Positions 36,570-46,077 are shown, counted from the first letter of the stretch. The stretch is 64,000 nt of DNA from CAVVXN01 sp963772585 (GCA_963772585.1 CAVYXV010000010.1:186001-250000), one strand, 5' to 3'. The notes: generated by a model from the letters alone, not told the origin. Translations and numbers: made by a program.

Positions 36570-37901
36570 TCAGTCCGCGCCCCAGCCGTAATCCTCCGGT
36601 TTGTACGGGACCTCCTTGGCGGGGAAGTCGGCGAGGATCGCCTCCGCGCGGCGGATGAGCGTGTCGCGGCCCTGCGCCAGGTCCTCCGGGTCGTAGGGGA
36701 CGATCTCGTGGGGGACGATGCCGATCCCCTCGATGCCCTTCCCTCCCTGGAACCTGGCCTTGTTCGAGTGGACGGAGACGTAGAGCGAGAAGCGGCCGCT
36801 GGGGAGCGGGATCGTCGTCTTGGACGACGACATGCCGGCGGTGGGCGACTCGCCGATCATGTAGGCGCGGCCGTCCTCCTTGAACATGCCGCTTCCCGTC
36901 TCCCCGGCGCTGCGGCAGCCCGCGTCCACGATCACGACGACGGGGCCGCCGTAGGGCGTGGCGCCCGCGCTGGCGATGGGCCCCGCGTGTGCGCGCTTCA
37001 TGCTGCGGCCCTTCGGGACGAAGCGACCGAGCAGCGCGTCGTGGTCGAAGCCCCCGCCGCCGTTCGCGCGGAAGTCGAGGATCAGCCCGGGCACTTCGCC
37101 GATCTTCGCCAGCATCTCGTCCATCTGGGCAAGGATCTCCCCGGGCGTGTCCCTCAGGTGGATGTAGCCGTACCCGCTGGGGAGCGTGCCGTAGTGCTGG
37201 CGGCCGACGCGTTCCAGACCCTCCGGCAGGACCGCGGGGCCCGAGGGAACCGTGGAGGCACGCCCGCGGCCGACGGTGGCCTTCTTCCGCCTTCCCTTCG
37301 TGCTCTCCAGCTCCAGCTTCAGCGTGGAACCCTTCGGACCGCCCAGACCCCAGTGACAGGCGAAGTAGAACGCCTGCTGGTCCGTGGAGAAGGAGAGGTA
37401 CTCCCCGAGCGACGCGGCGCGTTCGAGCAGCCAGTCCAGGGCGGGCTCGCCCTCGATCTCCCGCACGCGCATCCCCGGCTCCACCCCCGAGGCGGCGGCG
37501 CCCGACCACGCGTTCTTGACGTAGACGTCGTCCTTCACGCGGCACAGGAACACGCCGGGCCCGGCCTCGAGGTCGAAGGGGAAGCGCACCGCTTTGCGGA
37601 TCTCGTCCGGAGCCTTCACGGTGGCGTGGCCGTCGTGGAGCGCCGCGACGAGGCGGCAGAGGAGGAGGTACTCGTCCTCCTCGGAACGGACCTTCTTCGC
37701 CTCCTTCCGGAAGCGGCGGCCGACCTTCTTCCAGTCGATGTCCTTCACGCGCAGCAGCTCGCGGCACTCGCGCGCCACGGCGTCGAGGGCGAAGTCCACG
37801 TCCTCCCTGCAGTCCGCCTTCGAGTCGCCCGCCCGGACGGCGATACCCGCCGCCAGCGCCAACGCGGCCACGAGAACGCGCGCGGCGATCATCCTCCCCA
37901 T
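36570..37901 (-). CDS. secreted S41-family (C-terminal processing/tricorn-like) peptidase
   Basis: 443-residue exported protein. ATG 37901 (GGAGGG about 5 nt upstream) starts a signal peptide ending near AVRA. A helical N-terminal part and a PDZ-like segment follow (VYVKNAWSGAAASGVEPGMR). The S41 core has YGYIHLRDTPGEIL, GLILDFRANGGGGFDHDALL and the nucleophile region VIVDAGCRSAGETGSGMF, where Ser follows CR. The canonical CtpA-type Lys motif is replaced by GESPTAGMSSSK, so the catalytic arrangement may differ. Substrate unknown. Confidence 0.85.
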   Translation of the reverse strand: MGRMIAARVLVAALALAAGIAVRAGDSKADCREDVDFALDAVARECRELLRVKDIDWKKVGRRFRKEAKKVRSEEDEYLLLCRLVAALHDGHATVKAPDEIRKAVRFPFDLEAGPGVFLCRVKDDVYVKNAWSGAAASGVEPGMRVREIEGEPALDWLLERAASLGEYLSFSTDQQAFYFACHWGLGGPKGSTLKLELESTKGRRKKATVGRGRASTVPSGPAVLPEGLERVGRQHYGTLPSGYGYIHLRDTPGEILAQMDEMLAKIGEVPGLILDFRANGGGGFDHDALLGRFVPKGRSMKRAHAGPIASAGATPYGGPVVVIVDAGCRSAGETGSGMFKEDGRAYMIGESPTAGMSSSKTTIPLPSGRFSLYVSVHSNKARFQGGKGIEGIGIVPHEIVPYDPEDLAQGRDTLIRRAEAILADFPAKEVPYKPEDYGWGAD

Positions 37902-38329
37902 GACGGCCCTCCGTTCGACGCGCCGCAGTGTACGTGCTCCCCTGAGGGAGGGGCAACGGCAGCGGAGTGTCCTCGTTTCACCCGCTCGATGCGCGCGGAT
38001 TCTACGATCGACAGCGAGAGCGAGGGGGGGGTAGAAGGAGACGCGTTCCCCGGGGATCCCGTCGGTGTTCGTGCGTGCGTCACCCGGGCAGTTGGGGAGA
38101 GAACGCTGGACGAGCGCGAGTAGGGGACGGGGCGCGCCGTCGAAGGGGTACCCAGAAGGGGAGCCTCGACGGTCCGCGCTATCCCGAACACGGCAGAAGC
38201 AGGCGTCGGTAGACGTCCGCTGTTGTGCCCGCGTTTCGGCACGACGGGGACGGTCGCGCCGTAGGCAGTGGAGAGTGTCCGTCAACAGTCTGGATACGCC
38301 CGCGTCGAACGCATGGTGAGGAGGATGCC
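37902..38329. other. 428-bp intergenic region
   Basis: Between two divergent genes. It must hold both promoters. I find no convincing coding frame, RNA or repeat here beyond the strong GGTGAGGAGG ribosome-binding site at 38315-38324 for the next gene. Confidence 0.4.
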
Positions 38330-39013
38330 GTGAGCGAGGAACGCCTGGGCCCCATCCCCCTCGCGTTGGAGGGGCGTCCCGGCGAGGGGGCGTCGGCGCC
38401 GCACTTCCCGCCCGCCGCGTCTCACAGTTCCGCGAGGTGCGCCTGCGGGGGTCCGCCTGGACAGCACGGGGCTTCCGATCGCCTCCGCCAAGGCCTTCTG
38501 GCGGCATGCTACCGCCTCGATGGTCGCCTCCTGGGACGAGTGGCTGCGGGCGGCGCACCGCTCTGCTTCGACCTCCTCATGTGTCTTCGCCAGAAGGTCG
38601 ACACGAACACGGGGAGCCCCGCCCAATTCTCGCTGGTTCTCGCCCGGGACGTCTACGCGGACTTTGCCGCGATGATGACCGCCGTGGGCCTCTCGCCGGA
38701 GCCGGACCCGGTCACGGGACAGAAGCACTGGTTCTTCGACCGCGTCCGGGTGGTCGAGTCCGGCTACCTCGAGAGCGGCAACGCCATGGTCGTGAAGGCG
38801 GACCTCGCCGTCCTGCCCGAAGCCCTGCGCCAGGGAGTCGCCCCTGGCGCGGGACGCGGGATCCTGATCGGGAGCACCCACGCCCAGGGCGTGGTCGTCT
38901 CGAACTCCACGGCGAACGCGACGACCGACCAGGTCGACACGGCCCTGCAGCTCAACGTCGGGTTGGTGCACGCGGACGCGTGCGCCGGTTGGATGGTGAA
39001 CATCGGCACGTAG
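38330..39013 (+). CDS. unrecognised protein, N-terminal half of uncertain frame
   Basis: 227-residue frame from GTG 38330, preceded by a strong GAGGAGG. The C-terminal half (from FSLVLARDVYADFAAMMTAV) is convincing coding sequence with HWFFDRVRVVESGYLESGNA and NVGLVHADACAGWMVNIG. The N-terminal half is rich in Cys, Gly and Pro. Another frame over the same stretch reads more like protein (STGLPIASAKAFWRHATASM), so one or two compensating frameshifts may be present. I do not recognise a family. The next gene is similar in context and clearly frameshifted. Confidence 0.5.
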   Translation: MSEERLGPIPLALEGRPGEGASAPHFPPAASHSSARCACGGPPGQHGASDRLRQGLLAACYRLDGRLLGRVAAGGAPLCFDLLMCLRQKVDTNTGSPAQFSLVLARDVYADFAAMMTAVGLSPEPDPVTGQKHWFFDRVRVVESGYLESGNAMVVKADLAVLPEALRQGVAPGAGRGILIGSTHAQGVVVSNSTANATTDQVDTALQLNVGLVHADACAGWMVNIGT

Positions 39014-39096
39014 GGGAACGGAAGGGTCCAGGGGAATCGCAACCGACCGCCGACAGGGGGCGACGCGTCCCAGCGCGGCGAAGGGGGAACGAGACG

Positions 39097-39881
39097 ATGG
39101 CATGTCGAGGGAAGCTCCCGGGGGTGTCCAACGCGTGCGGCGCCTACCTGATCGACGGCAACGGCACCTACCGGTCGCTGTCCGGCCAGCCGCTGGGGGC
39201 CGCGCTCGAGGGTGCGGACGCGTCCGGCGGCGGTCTCGCGATCGGGAGCCGGCTCGAGGCGATGTGGTCCCAGCGCGGCGCCGAGGCCTGGACGGTTCGG
39301 CCACCGTCGAGCTCGGCTGCCGCTTCGAGGTGGCCCTGGACATGAGGCAGGTCCGGGCGCTCGGGCTGACGGTTCCCGCCGAGCGCGACCTGGGTATGTC
39401 CGAGGGGAAGCGGAGCTTGCGCCCTGCCGGCACGCTGAAGGTGCCGCGGCCCCAGCCCACCGTCCCCCCGGCGACGGGGGTCGCCCACCTGGGGGATCCG
39501 TCCGTGGAGGCGCGGATCGAGTCCGAGGGATCGATCGTGTCGTGCGAGTACCGGGCGCTGCTCAGCGGCTCGGTCAAGCCGCGGCTCCCGGCGATCCTGT
39601 GCCACGCCGACCGGTGCAGCCGCGCCGCCGTGCGCGTTCGCATGTCGCGCAACGGATACGAAGGGCTCTCCGTCGCCGAGGCGGCCGTGCGCTTGACCGA
39701 GCGCCACGGTACCAAGCTCACGATGAAGCTCATGGCCGAGCATGCCGGGGTGTGGAGCGGCGCCGTGCAGCTCTACAGCGTCGAGATCACGGGCGACGCC
39801 AAGAGCGAGGTCCTGCTGACCTTCGCGTTCGAGCACCCGCTCTCCGAGGACGAGTCCGAACGCCTGGGTCTGGCCGCGTAG
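39097..39881 (+). pseudogene. unrecognised gene with one apparent frameshift
   Basis: ATG 39097 has AAGGGGG upstream and opens MACRGKLPGVSNACGAYLID, continuing to about nt 39290. There the coding sense passes to another frame (LDGSATVELGCRFEVALD onwards) and runs to a stop at 39881, giving about 260 residues in total. The change fits one missing base. The second part includes IVSCEYRALLSGSVKPRLPA and LYSVEITGDAKSEVLLTFAF, beta-rich. No family is recognised. It is either a pseudogene or a sequence error. It pairs with the gene just upstream. Confidence 0.55.
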
Positions 39882-39905
39882 CGGCCTGCCCCGTAGGGGC
39901 CGCGC

Positions 39906-41063
39906 CTACTTCGCCTGCCGCTGGTACCACTGGATCAGGGCCCACGCCGCCTGGTCCGTGGCCTTCGCGCCCAGGTCGCCGCCGACGTTGCAGGTGACGA
40001 GCACGGCGAAGTCCTTCTGCGGAGCGAGCCAGGTCACGGCGTACCACATCGTGTTGGAGCCGGTGTGGGTGAGCACGGCTCCGCCCCAGGCGCGCTGCGT
40101 GGTGCCCCAGCCCATGGCGTAGTCCTGGCCCGGGAGCGGGGTGTGCAGACGCAGCACCGTCGCGGGCCGGAGGAAGGTGGTCTTCGCCCCCGGTTGCCGA
40201 GCGGCGAGGTGGAACGAGACGTAGCGGCCCCAGTCGGCCAGGGAGAGGTGCACGCGTCCGGCGGGGGTGATCGCCGGCGGATTGTCCGCGCGGGGGCCGG
40301 GCGTCACCGCCACCAGCGTGCCGCCCCGCTCGACGTGGCCGCGGGGCTGATCCACCTCGGACGCGGTGCCCGGCGCACCGAAGCCCACCGTCGTCATGCC
40401 GAGCGGTTTGCACACCTGCTCCTGCAGCAACGCCTCGTAGGGCTTGCCCGCCATCGTCTCGGCGACGTGCCCGGCCATGGCGAACCCGGCGTTGGAGTAC
40501 TCGTACTTCGTGCCGGGCTTGGAATCGGGTGGGTGGGCCGTGACGCCTTCGAGCAGCAGCCGGCGTGCCTGTACCGGGTTGCCGCGGTGGGCCCACAGCC
40601 GTTGCCACAGACCGTGAGCGTCCAGGGTGCGGGGTGCGCCGCCCCGGTTGTGCAGGAGGAGGTCCAGCGTGACGCCGCGCCAGGCGGGATCCATCGCGGG
40701 AGCCAGCTTCGGGAAGGCGGCCGCGAGGGTGGTGTTCCAATGCAGGACGCCCTGCTCGACGAGCCGGGCGACGAGCGTCGCGGTCATCGACTTCGTGCAC
40801 GAGCCGATGTGCCAGAGGTCGGCCTGCGTGACCTTGGCGTCCGAGCCCACCGCGCGGATGCCCACTGCGCCCTGGGCCACCAGCCCACGGCTCGTGACGA
40901 TCGCGCCTGCAAGGGCCGGGACGCGGGTCTTGGCGCGCACTGCTTCCAGGAGGGTGTCCAAGGGGCCACCGGCCGCGGGCTTCTCCCCGGCGCGGGCCTG
41001 CACGTGACCGCCGGCGAGCAGCACCGCGAGACCGATCGGCAGGAGGCGCGCGCGCAGATTCAC
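39906..41063 (-). CDS. serine beta-lactamase-fold hydrolase (class C/esterase type)
   Basis: 385-residue exported serine hydrolase of the beta-lactamase/PBP4*-esterase family. The signal peptide ends near VQARA. Active-site motifs are SxxK (Ser 88 to Lys 91, in HIGSCTKSMTA), YSN (in YEYSNAGFAMAG) and HTG (in LTHTGSNTMWYA). The HTG in place of KTG is common in esterases and D-aminopeptidases of this family. Calling it a resistance enzyme is not justified. It is divergent from the DUF1579 gene. Confidence 0.9.
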   Translation of the reverse strand: MNLRARLLPIGLAVLLAGGHVQARAGEKPAAGGPLDTLLEAVRAKTRVPALAGAIVTSRGLVAQGAVGIRAVGSDAKVTQADLWHIGSCTKSMTATLVARLVEQGVLHWNTTLAAAFPKLAPAMDPAWRGVTLDLLLHNRGGAPRTLDAHGLWQRLWAHRGNPVQARRLLLEGVTAHPPDSKPGTKYEYSNAGFAMAGHVAETMAGKPYEALLQEQVCKPLGMTTVGFGAPGTASEVDQPRGHVERGGTLVAVTPGPRADNPPAITPAGRVHLSLADWGRYVSFHLAARQPGAKTTFLRPATVLRLHTPLPGQDYAMGWGTTQRAWGGAVLTHTGSNTMWYAVTWLAPQKDFAVLVTCNVGGDLGAKATDQAAWALIQWYQRQAK

Positions 41064-41242
41064 GCCACCAGCATAGCTCCGGCCCCCGTAACCTCCCTCT
41101 GGCCCTTCGTCCCTCCCCAGTGGAGAGCGAGGACCCCAGACGCCAGGCCCGACCCGATCCCCCCGATCCGGCGCCTGAGGACGGCGCTGCGACGCAGGTA
41201 GCGCTGCGGTGTATCTTCGGGCCCCCCCGAAAGGAGCACCCC

Positions 41243-41857
41243 ATGAGCACCCGTGCCGTCCTGTCGATCCTGCTCGTGACCGTTCTCACGACCTGGGCCG
41301 CGACCAGCGCGTTCACCGACGACGAGAAGAAGCCGCTGAGCCGTGCCGAACTGGAAGCGAAGGTGATGCAGCTCTCCGGGAAGTGCCCCATGCACGACAA
41401 GCTGCAGCAGCTCGTGGGCAACTGGACCGTGAGCGGCACGTACCACTCGACGATGGGGGCGTTTCCCGTCAGCGGGAAGGCCGAGAACAAGGCGGAGTTC
41501 GACGGTCGTTTCCTCGCCCTCGCCTACGAGGGACCCGGAATGGCGGGCACGCTCTACGGCGAGGGCCACATGGGCTACAACCGGCTCGCGAACCGCTTCG
41601 AGCGGACGTGGCTGATGTCGGCCTGGACTGGCATCAGCACGATGTCGGGGACCTACGACGAAGAGACGCGCACCTTCCGGTTCACGGGGAAGGAGGGCAT
41701 GCCCGACGGCACCACGTGGACCATGCGTCAGGAGCTGAAGTTCGAGTCGGATGACAAGTACACCGAACGCAACTACAGCGCCCCTCCCGGCGGCAAGGAG
41801 CAACTCGAGCTCGAGCTGACCTACACGCGCACGCCCAAGGCCGACGACTCCAAGTAG
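41243..41857 (+). CDS. exported DUF1579 family protein
   Basis: 204 residues: signal peptide (VLSILLVTVLTTWAATSAF) followed by a DUF1579 beta-barrel-like domain with QQLVGNWTVSGTYHSTMG, FDGRFLALAYEGPGMAG, LYGEGHMGYNRLANRFERTW and STMSGTYDEETRTFRFTG. AAGGAG lies 7 nt before the ATG. Function is unknown; the family is common in planctomycetes. Confidence 0.88.
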   Translation: MSTRAVLSILLVTVLTTWAATSAFTDDEKKPLSRAELEAKVMQLSGKCPMHDKLQQLVGNWTVSGTYHSTMGAFPVSGKAENKAEFDGRFLALAYEGPGMAGTLYGEGHMGYNRLANRFERTWLMSAWTGISTMSGTYDEETRTFRFTGKEGMPDGTTWTMRQELKFESDDKYTERNYSAPPGGKEQLELELTYTRTPKADDSK

Positions 41858-42005
41858 GCGATCCGTCCACTCGGTTCCGATGAGGGGGCAGGAGGGGGTC
41901 TCGACGCTTCGCCGGACGGTCGTCGTGGACGGCGAGAACGACACGGACCTGACCGTGGACCTTCGCCGCTGACCGGAGAAAACGGTCGAAACCCGCTTCA
42001 CCTAC

Positions 42006-42026
42006 TGTCTCGTCCTTGACGAGACA
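42006..42026. repeat. perfect 9-bp hairpin at the left edge of the mobile island
   Basis: TGTCTCGTC, a 3-nt loop, then GACGAGACA. It coincides with the first codons of the transposase remnant, so it may be an element terminus or a subterminal hairpin. Confidence 0.5.
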
Positions 42027-42366
42027 CCAGGCTCTGTTTGAAGAGCCGGCTCGCCGTAGGGCGTTCCTCGAGGCGCTGGAGAAGGCGGGCCGGCTCCGGA
42101 AGGCGACCCGGGAGCGCTTCCTCACCTGGACGCACTCGGGCTTCTCGGTCGAGGCGACGCAGCGGGTGGCGGCCGGGGAGCGGGCGCGGGCCGAGCGTCT
42201 GGCGCGGTATGCGACGCGGGTCGTCGTGGCGTCGGCGAAGGTGAAGCCGGTGGGGGAGGGACGCGTGCGGATCGAGACGCCGCCGGATCCCCGCACCGGC
42301 GCGATGTCGGTGGAGATGGACGCGCTCGAGGCCGTGCACGCGATTGTCCAGCACGTCCCGCCGACG
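42016..42366 (+). pseudogene. IS91-like transposase, central fragment
   Basis: About 115 residues match the central part of IS91/ISCR-type rolling-circle transposases as found in high-GC bacteria. THSGFSVEATQRVAAGERAR is the 'HSGFS...V.AGDR' block and MDALEAVHAIVQHVPP the 'MDPLEFL..L..LVPP' block. The HUH catalytic region and the C-terminus are missing. At about 42366 the match breaks and a different transposase fragment begins. A matching C-terminal piece lies at 46914-47081, in the same orientation, beyond cassette A. Confidence 0.6.
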
Positions 42367-42374
42367 GGCATCCG

Positions 42375-43116
42375 GTGGGAAAGCGGGAGTACGAGGCGCT
42401 CCTGCCCCAGGAACGCGAGAAGACGCACTGGCGGCGCTGCTACCGCTCCGTGTTCCTCCTGCATCTTGCGGCCTCGGCCCACGTGTTCTGCGGCCTGAGC
42501 GTCTTGCCCGGCAAGGAGAGCGAGCTGCCCTGGCTCCGCCGGCTCGTGGACGACTTCGTGGGCTCCGTGGGAAAGGGCGTGATCAAGCTCCTCATCTTCG
42601 ACCGGGGGTTCATCGACGGGCCGACCATCTCCCACCTCAAGGTCGACCACGGCATCGACACCCTCTTCCCGCTCAAGGCCGGCATGCTCGACTGGGCCGA
42701 CGCTCGGCGCCTGGCCGACGTCGACGGCCGGCCGTGGGAGACGTGGACGCCCCCGGCGCCCGAGCCCCCGCCCGAGCCGCCCGACCGACCGGAGGTCATC
42801 CGCCGGCGCGAGCGGGCCCGGCAACGCAGTCTGGAGGAGCTTCGCCGGGAGACCGGCGTCGAGCCGGTGACGATCCAGCGCGTGGAACTCAAGCGCATCC
42901 CCGACATGAGGCTATGGGAGACGATGACGGTTCCGACCCATGTCGTGCTCCTGCGGGAGTACCGGAGCGACGGGACGGAGTCGGAGTGGGCGCTGGCAAC
43001 GACCGACCCAAGCCTTGACGCCATGAGCGGGAACGGCATCGCCAGCTCAAGTGCTTCTGGGACCTGACGGGGTACGAAGCCCGGTTTCGCTGTTCGACTT
43101 TCGCGGCGCGCGGGCC
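42375..43116 (+). pseudogene. DDE (IS4-like) transposase fragment
   Basis: An N-terminally truncated DDE transposase of about 240 residues. HVFCGLSVLPGKESELPWLR precedes the second acidic motif in KLLIFDRGFIDGPTISHLKV. RLWETMTVPTHVVLLREYRS is the region before the final Glu. Near nt 43022 the frame shifts by one: the alternative frame continues ERERHRQLKCFWDLTGYEAR, the usual transposase ending. The piece is therefore truncated and frameshifted. It abuts the truncated MauE-like gene. Confidence 0.7.
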
Positions 43117-43168
43117 GATCACAGGCGGATCTGGATTCGCGCCGAATCCGAAGCAATGAAACCGGGCT
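43078..43168. repeat. 91-bp structured element with terminal inverted repeats
   Basis: AGCCCGGTTTC (43078-43088) and GAAACCGGGCT (43158-43168) are perfect 11-bp inverted repeats. Inside lies GGATTCG/CGAATCC (43133-43149), a second perfect hairpin with a 3-nt loop. It sits at the junction of the transposase remnant and the truncated gene. Confidence 0.5.
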
Positions 43169-43433
43169 CGGTACCCCCGAGAAGCGCGATCTTCCGCACG
43201 AACAGCCCCGAGATGAGCGCGCACCCTGCCGCAGCCTCCAGGACGCAGAGCGCCAGAAGCAGGGGGACTTTGCCCGAGAGAACGTGCCAGACGAACGACC
43301 TGCGAAAGGCAGGGTCATCCACCCCAGACCACTTCAACCAAGCGGAACTGAGCAAGACCGCACCAAGACCGATCCGCAAGCTGAGAATAGCCACGTCCGC
43401 CCGGGTCCGGACGCTACCGAAGCGTGACGACAT
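43119..43433 (-). pseudogene. truncated MauE/DoxX-like membrane protein (cassette A)
   Basis: Two membrane helices are preserved (VAILSLRIGLGAVLLSSAWL and VPLLLALCVLEAAAGCALIS). They correspond to the first half of the intact MauE-like protein of cassette B. After about residue 80 the sequence runs into the inverted-repeat element and transposase remnant, so the CGCFG half is lost. The ATG lies within the end of the preceding gene (20-bp overlap), as in cassette B. It is likely inactive. Confidence 0.65.
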
Positions 43434-45453
43434 AGCCGCCCTCTGTCGATCTTGCGGAACGGCCCTCCGCGCGGACGGCGCCGTCAGCGCCAACGAGGGA
43501 GAAGTACAGGCTCATGCACGGGAGCGCAGGGACGACGAGACGGGGACCCATCCAGCGGTCGATGCGGGAGCTCCACACGCGCTTGCCTGCGGCATCGGCA
43601 ACGACAAGCCGGGACCCCTGCCTCGAGGGACCGTCGTAGAGGACGACCTGGGAACACACCTTCCTCAGCAGGATCTCCACGGGGCGGCCACCCATCACGT
43701 CTATGGTGCCCTCAGCGAAACCCTCGGCCCAGGCGGACACAAGGGCGCTCTCGCCCTCCGCAACCGTCACCAGCGCTCGGCCGTCACCGTCGGTCTTGGC
43801 CCATTCACCCTCGGCGGAACCCACCGACACGCCGACGAGGGCTCCAACGACGGGATCGCGATCCTCATCGACGACGACGACCGGCGTCCTGGCCATTCGC
43901 CGGGTGCCCGACCCGGCGGGCGTAAGTGCCATGCGATGGACTCCGCTGTCTTCCACCGTGTCGATCGCCTCGAATCTCCCCCCGGCTCCCGCGTACTCGA
44001 CGAGGTAGGACGTGGGAAACGGCAAGTCGTCGAGTACCACCTCGGTCTGTGGTCCGAAGGGTCGATGTACGAGCCTCTGTGTCGTACCGTCAGGGGCCAA
44101 GCGCGAGAGCGTAACAGGGCCGTCGATGGGAGAGCCATCGGCGCGATGCACGCGAAGCTGAGCGGTCGGGACGAACACGGGCTGAACCGGCAATCCGTCC
44201 CAGCCCTCGGCGTTGACAGTGGAGATGAAGGTCCCTCGACCGTTCCGACCTTCCAGACGCACTCTCCCGATGGATGGTACTCGGCAAGACAGACCGCCGG
44301 CAACCGCCTCCGCGTCGAGACGGAGGATCTGCGGCCGCTTCATGCGGATCTCAGCCCAGTCGAATCTGGAGGAGGTACACCCCACGCCGCTAGCGGGAAG
44401 ACGGTCGGCTCCGCTGCCGAGGAACCAGATGTCGGTGTCCGCAGGGGCGAGATCGGTACTCCAGCCCAGAATGAGGCCAGGCGCAGGCCTCAGGACGACC
44501 ACCCGCCCTTCGGGCGCACTGCCACTCTCAAGGGCGACGCTGGCGAATGTGGGGGCGAAGCCCGTGCCGTCGACCCTGAAGAGGTACTTGCCGGCCTCGA
44601 CGTGGAGCGTGTAGCCAACCTCCAGGTCCCGAGGGGAGAGAAGGCCCCCGGCGGGCCGCTCGATGGCACACGGCATGCGGGTGTGACACCACTCCAGCGA
44701 CCACGATACGGGCGGTGGGTGCGCGCGGGTATCGACTCGCAGTGTCACCGTCACCACGCTGACAGGCTCCGGATCCAACTCCACGGTCCCCGCATCCGGC
44801 AGGACGTAGCGCCAAGACTGATGGAGACCCGGAGAGTCGTACTGCAGCGTCGTCAACCCCGGCGGGAAGAGCCCGAAGTCGAGTCGGCGACTGCGTCCCG
44901 ATGCTTCCTTCACCCGGACGAGATCCGCCGCTGAGTTCGTCAGAACCACCTTCCCAGGGAGCACCGCGTCCGTCCAGCCGGTGAGATCGACGGTCACGCC
45001 AACGCCTGTGCCGAGGGTGATGGCGACATCGTGGGGAAGAATGCGGACCAGCTGCACGGGGCTGAACCCAGGATGGGATACGGAGATGCGGTAGGGTCCC
45101 GCCTGGAGACCGGCAATGTCGAGGGTGCCGGCCCCGTCCGTCGGTCCGCTCATCGAAACCTGTGGCAAGCCGAGCATGTGCACGGTCACCGATGCGGCCT
45201 CGACAGGCTGTCCGTCTGGCGTCCGCACCGTCAGTCTCGCGCCGTCGTCCGGTGGCGCCGCCGGTGTGGTCGCCAGCGGTGCGTCCCTACCTGGGTGACC
45301 CTGCAGGACCGGGTGGATCTCGCCGCGTTCATCCGGGCGCCCCGAATTGGCCGGCCCGTGGACACGCCTCCCGCGGGGAAGCAGCCAGATCGCCGCGAAG
45401 AACGTGAGAAGCAGGCCTGCGAACAGGATCCACCGTCTACCGCTCCGACGCAT
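43414..45453 (-). CDS. large anchored protein with carboxypeptidase-regulatory-like domains (cassette A)
   Basis: 679 residues. The N-terminus has one membrane segment (WILFAGLLLTFFAAIWLLP) behind a short basic stretch. The rest is predicted to be extracytoplasmic and beta-rich, with CarboxypepD_reg-type folds: PTDGAGTLDIAGLQAGPYRI near residue 115 and another near residue 575 (VVVVDEDRDPVVGALVGVSV). No catalytic motif is visible. It is similar in size, layout and position to the cassette B protein at 47991-50087, though diverged. Codon use is less GC-extreme than in flanking genes. It follows the cysteine-rich gene by about 50 bp. Confidence 0.75.
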   Translation of the reverse strand: MRRSGRRWILFAGLLLTFFAAIWLLPRGRRVHGPANSGRPDERGEIHPVLQGHPGRDAPLATTPAAPPDDGARLTVRTPDGQPVEAASVTVHMLGLPQVSMSGPTDGAGTLDIAGLQAGPYRISVSHPGFSPVQLVRILPHDVAITLGTGVGVTVDLTGWTDAVLPGKVVLTNSAADLVRVKEASGRSRRLDFGLFPPGLTTLQYDSPGLHQSWRYVLPDAGTVELDPEPVSVVTVTLRVDTRAHPPPVSWSLEWCHTRMPCAIERPAGGLLSPRDLEVGYTLHVEAGKYLFRVDGTGFAPTFASVALESGSAPEGRVVVLRPAPGLILGWSTDLAPADTDIWFLGSGADRLPASGVGCTSSRFDWAEIRMKRPQILRLDAEAVAGGLSCRVPSIGRVRLEGRNGRGTFISTVNAEGWDGLPVQPVFVPTAQLRVHRADGSPIDGPVTLSRLAPDGTTQRLVHRPFGPQTEVVLDDLPFPTSYLVEYAGAGGRFEAIDTVEDSGVHRMALTPAGSGTRRMARTPVVVVDEDRDPVVGALVGVSVGSAEGEWAKTDGDGRALVTVAEGESALVSAWAEGFAEGTIDVMGGRPVEILLRKVCSQVVLYDGPSRQGSRLVVADAAGKRVWSSRIDRWMGPRLVVPALPCMSLYFSLVGADGAVRAEGRSARSTEGGYVVTLR

Positions 45454-45506
45454 TCGGTATGACTCCCCATGCAGGCCTGCTGCGCCCACTCCCGGCCCCT
45501 CCGCTC

Positions 45507-46013
45507 TCAAGGCAATGTGAGAGGATCCAGGGGGAACTGGTCGGCCCCCGAGTAGTCGTCGGGATCGGGATTTGCGTCTATCAACCCGGCCTTTCCACAG
45601 CAGCCACACTTCACCTTCACGGAGACCTCCATGGAGGTTGCGGTCGCCACGTCCCGCACGCCCACCTGAAAGAGGTCCGACGGGCAGTGGCAGTCGGCAT
45701 GGTGGCCCATTACCACGTTGCCGACGTACCGCCCGGCCGCGTCCTTGCAACGTAGCGTGTACTCGAAGGAGGCGTACGGGTTCCACTCGCACGTCGGGCA
45801 CGGGACGCATCGAGCCCTGATGTTCGTCGTGGCCGTGCCCGTCTCCGGGTCCACGGTGAACTGGCCATTCAGTGCCCCCGAGTCGGTACCCGCCGTGGCT
45901 TGCTTCGTCGCTCCGTGGGTGTTCGGTTGCCACGACGCGACCGCGGCCTCCAGACAAAGCCCAAGGCTGACAGCCAGGGCGCCCAGTGCCATGAGGTGTT
46001 TCGTGATGCTCAT
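45507..46013 (-). CDS. cysteine-rich secreted protein (cassette A)
   Basis: 168 residues: signal peptide (LMALGALAVSLGLCLEAAVA), then a mature part with nine cysteines in clusters: RCVPCPTCEW, a single RC, DCHCPSD and VKVKCGCCGK. The pattern parallels the 184-residue protein of cassette B (DCPHCSD and AKVECICCEN), so they are paralogues. The cysteines could bind metal or form disulfides after export. No known family. It lies 64 bp downstream of an ECF sigma gene. Confidence 0.72.
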   Translation of the reverse strand: MSITKHLMALGALAVSLGLCLEAAVASWQPNTHGATKQATAGTDSGALNGQFTVDPETGTATTNIRARCVPCPTCEWNPYASFEYTLRCKDAAGRYVGNVVMGHHADCHCPSDLFQVGVRDVATATSMEVSVKVKCGCCGKAGLIDANPDPDDYSGADQFPLDPLTLP

Positions 46014-46077
46014 AGGTATCTCTGCCTCGCTTTCCCAGCGGCTGCAGGCAAGCGGCTGCCAGCGCAGGCGCCTACTG

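Noticed and set aside
39906..41063. Antibiotic-resistance beta-lactamase
   Set aside because: It has SxxK and YSN but HTG for the third motif, and environmental members of this family are mostly esterases or peptidases. No resistance claim is justified.
42016..43110. A single intact transposase gene
   Set aside because: The two parts belong to different transposase types and different frames, and the second also has an internal frame change.
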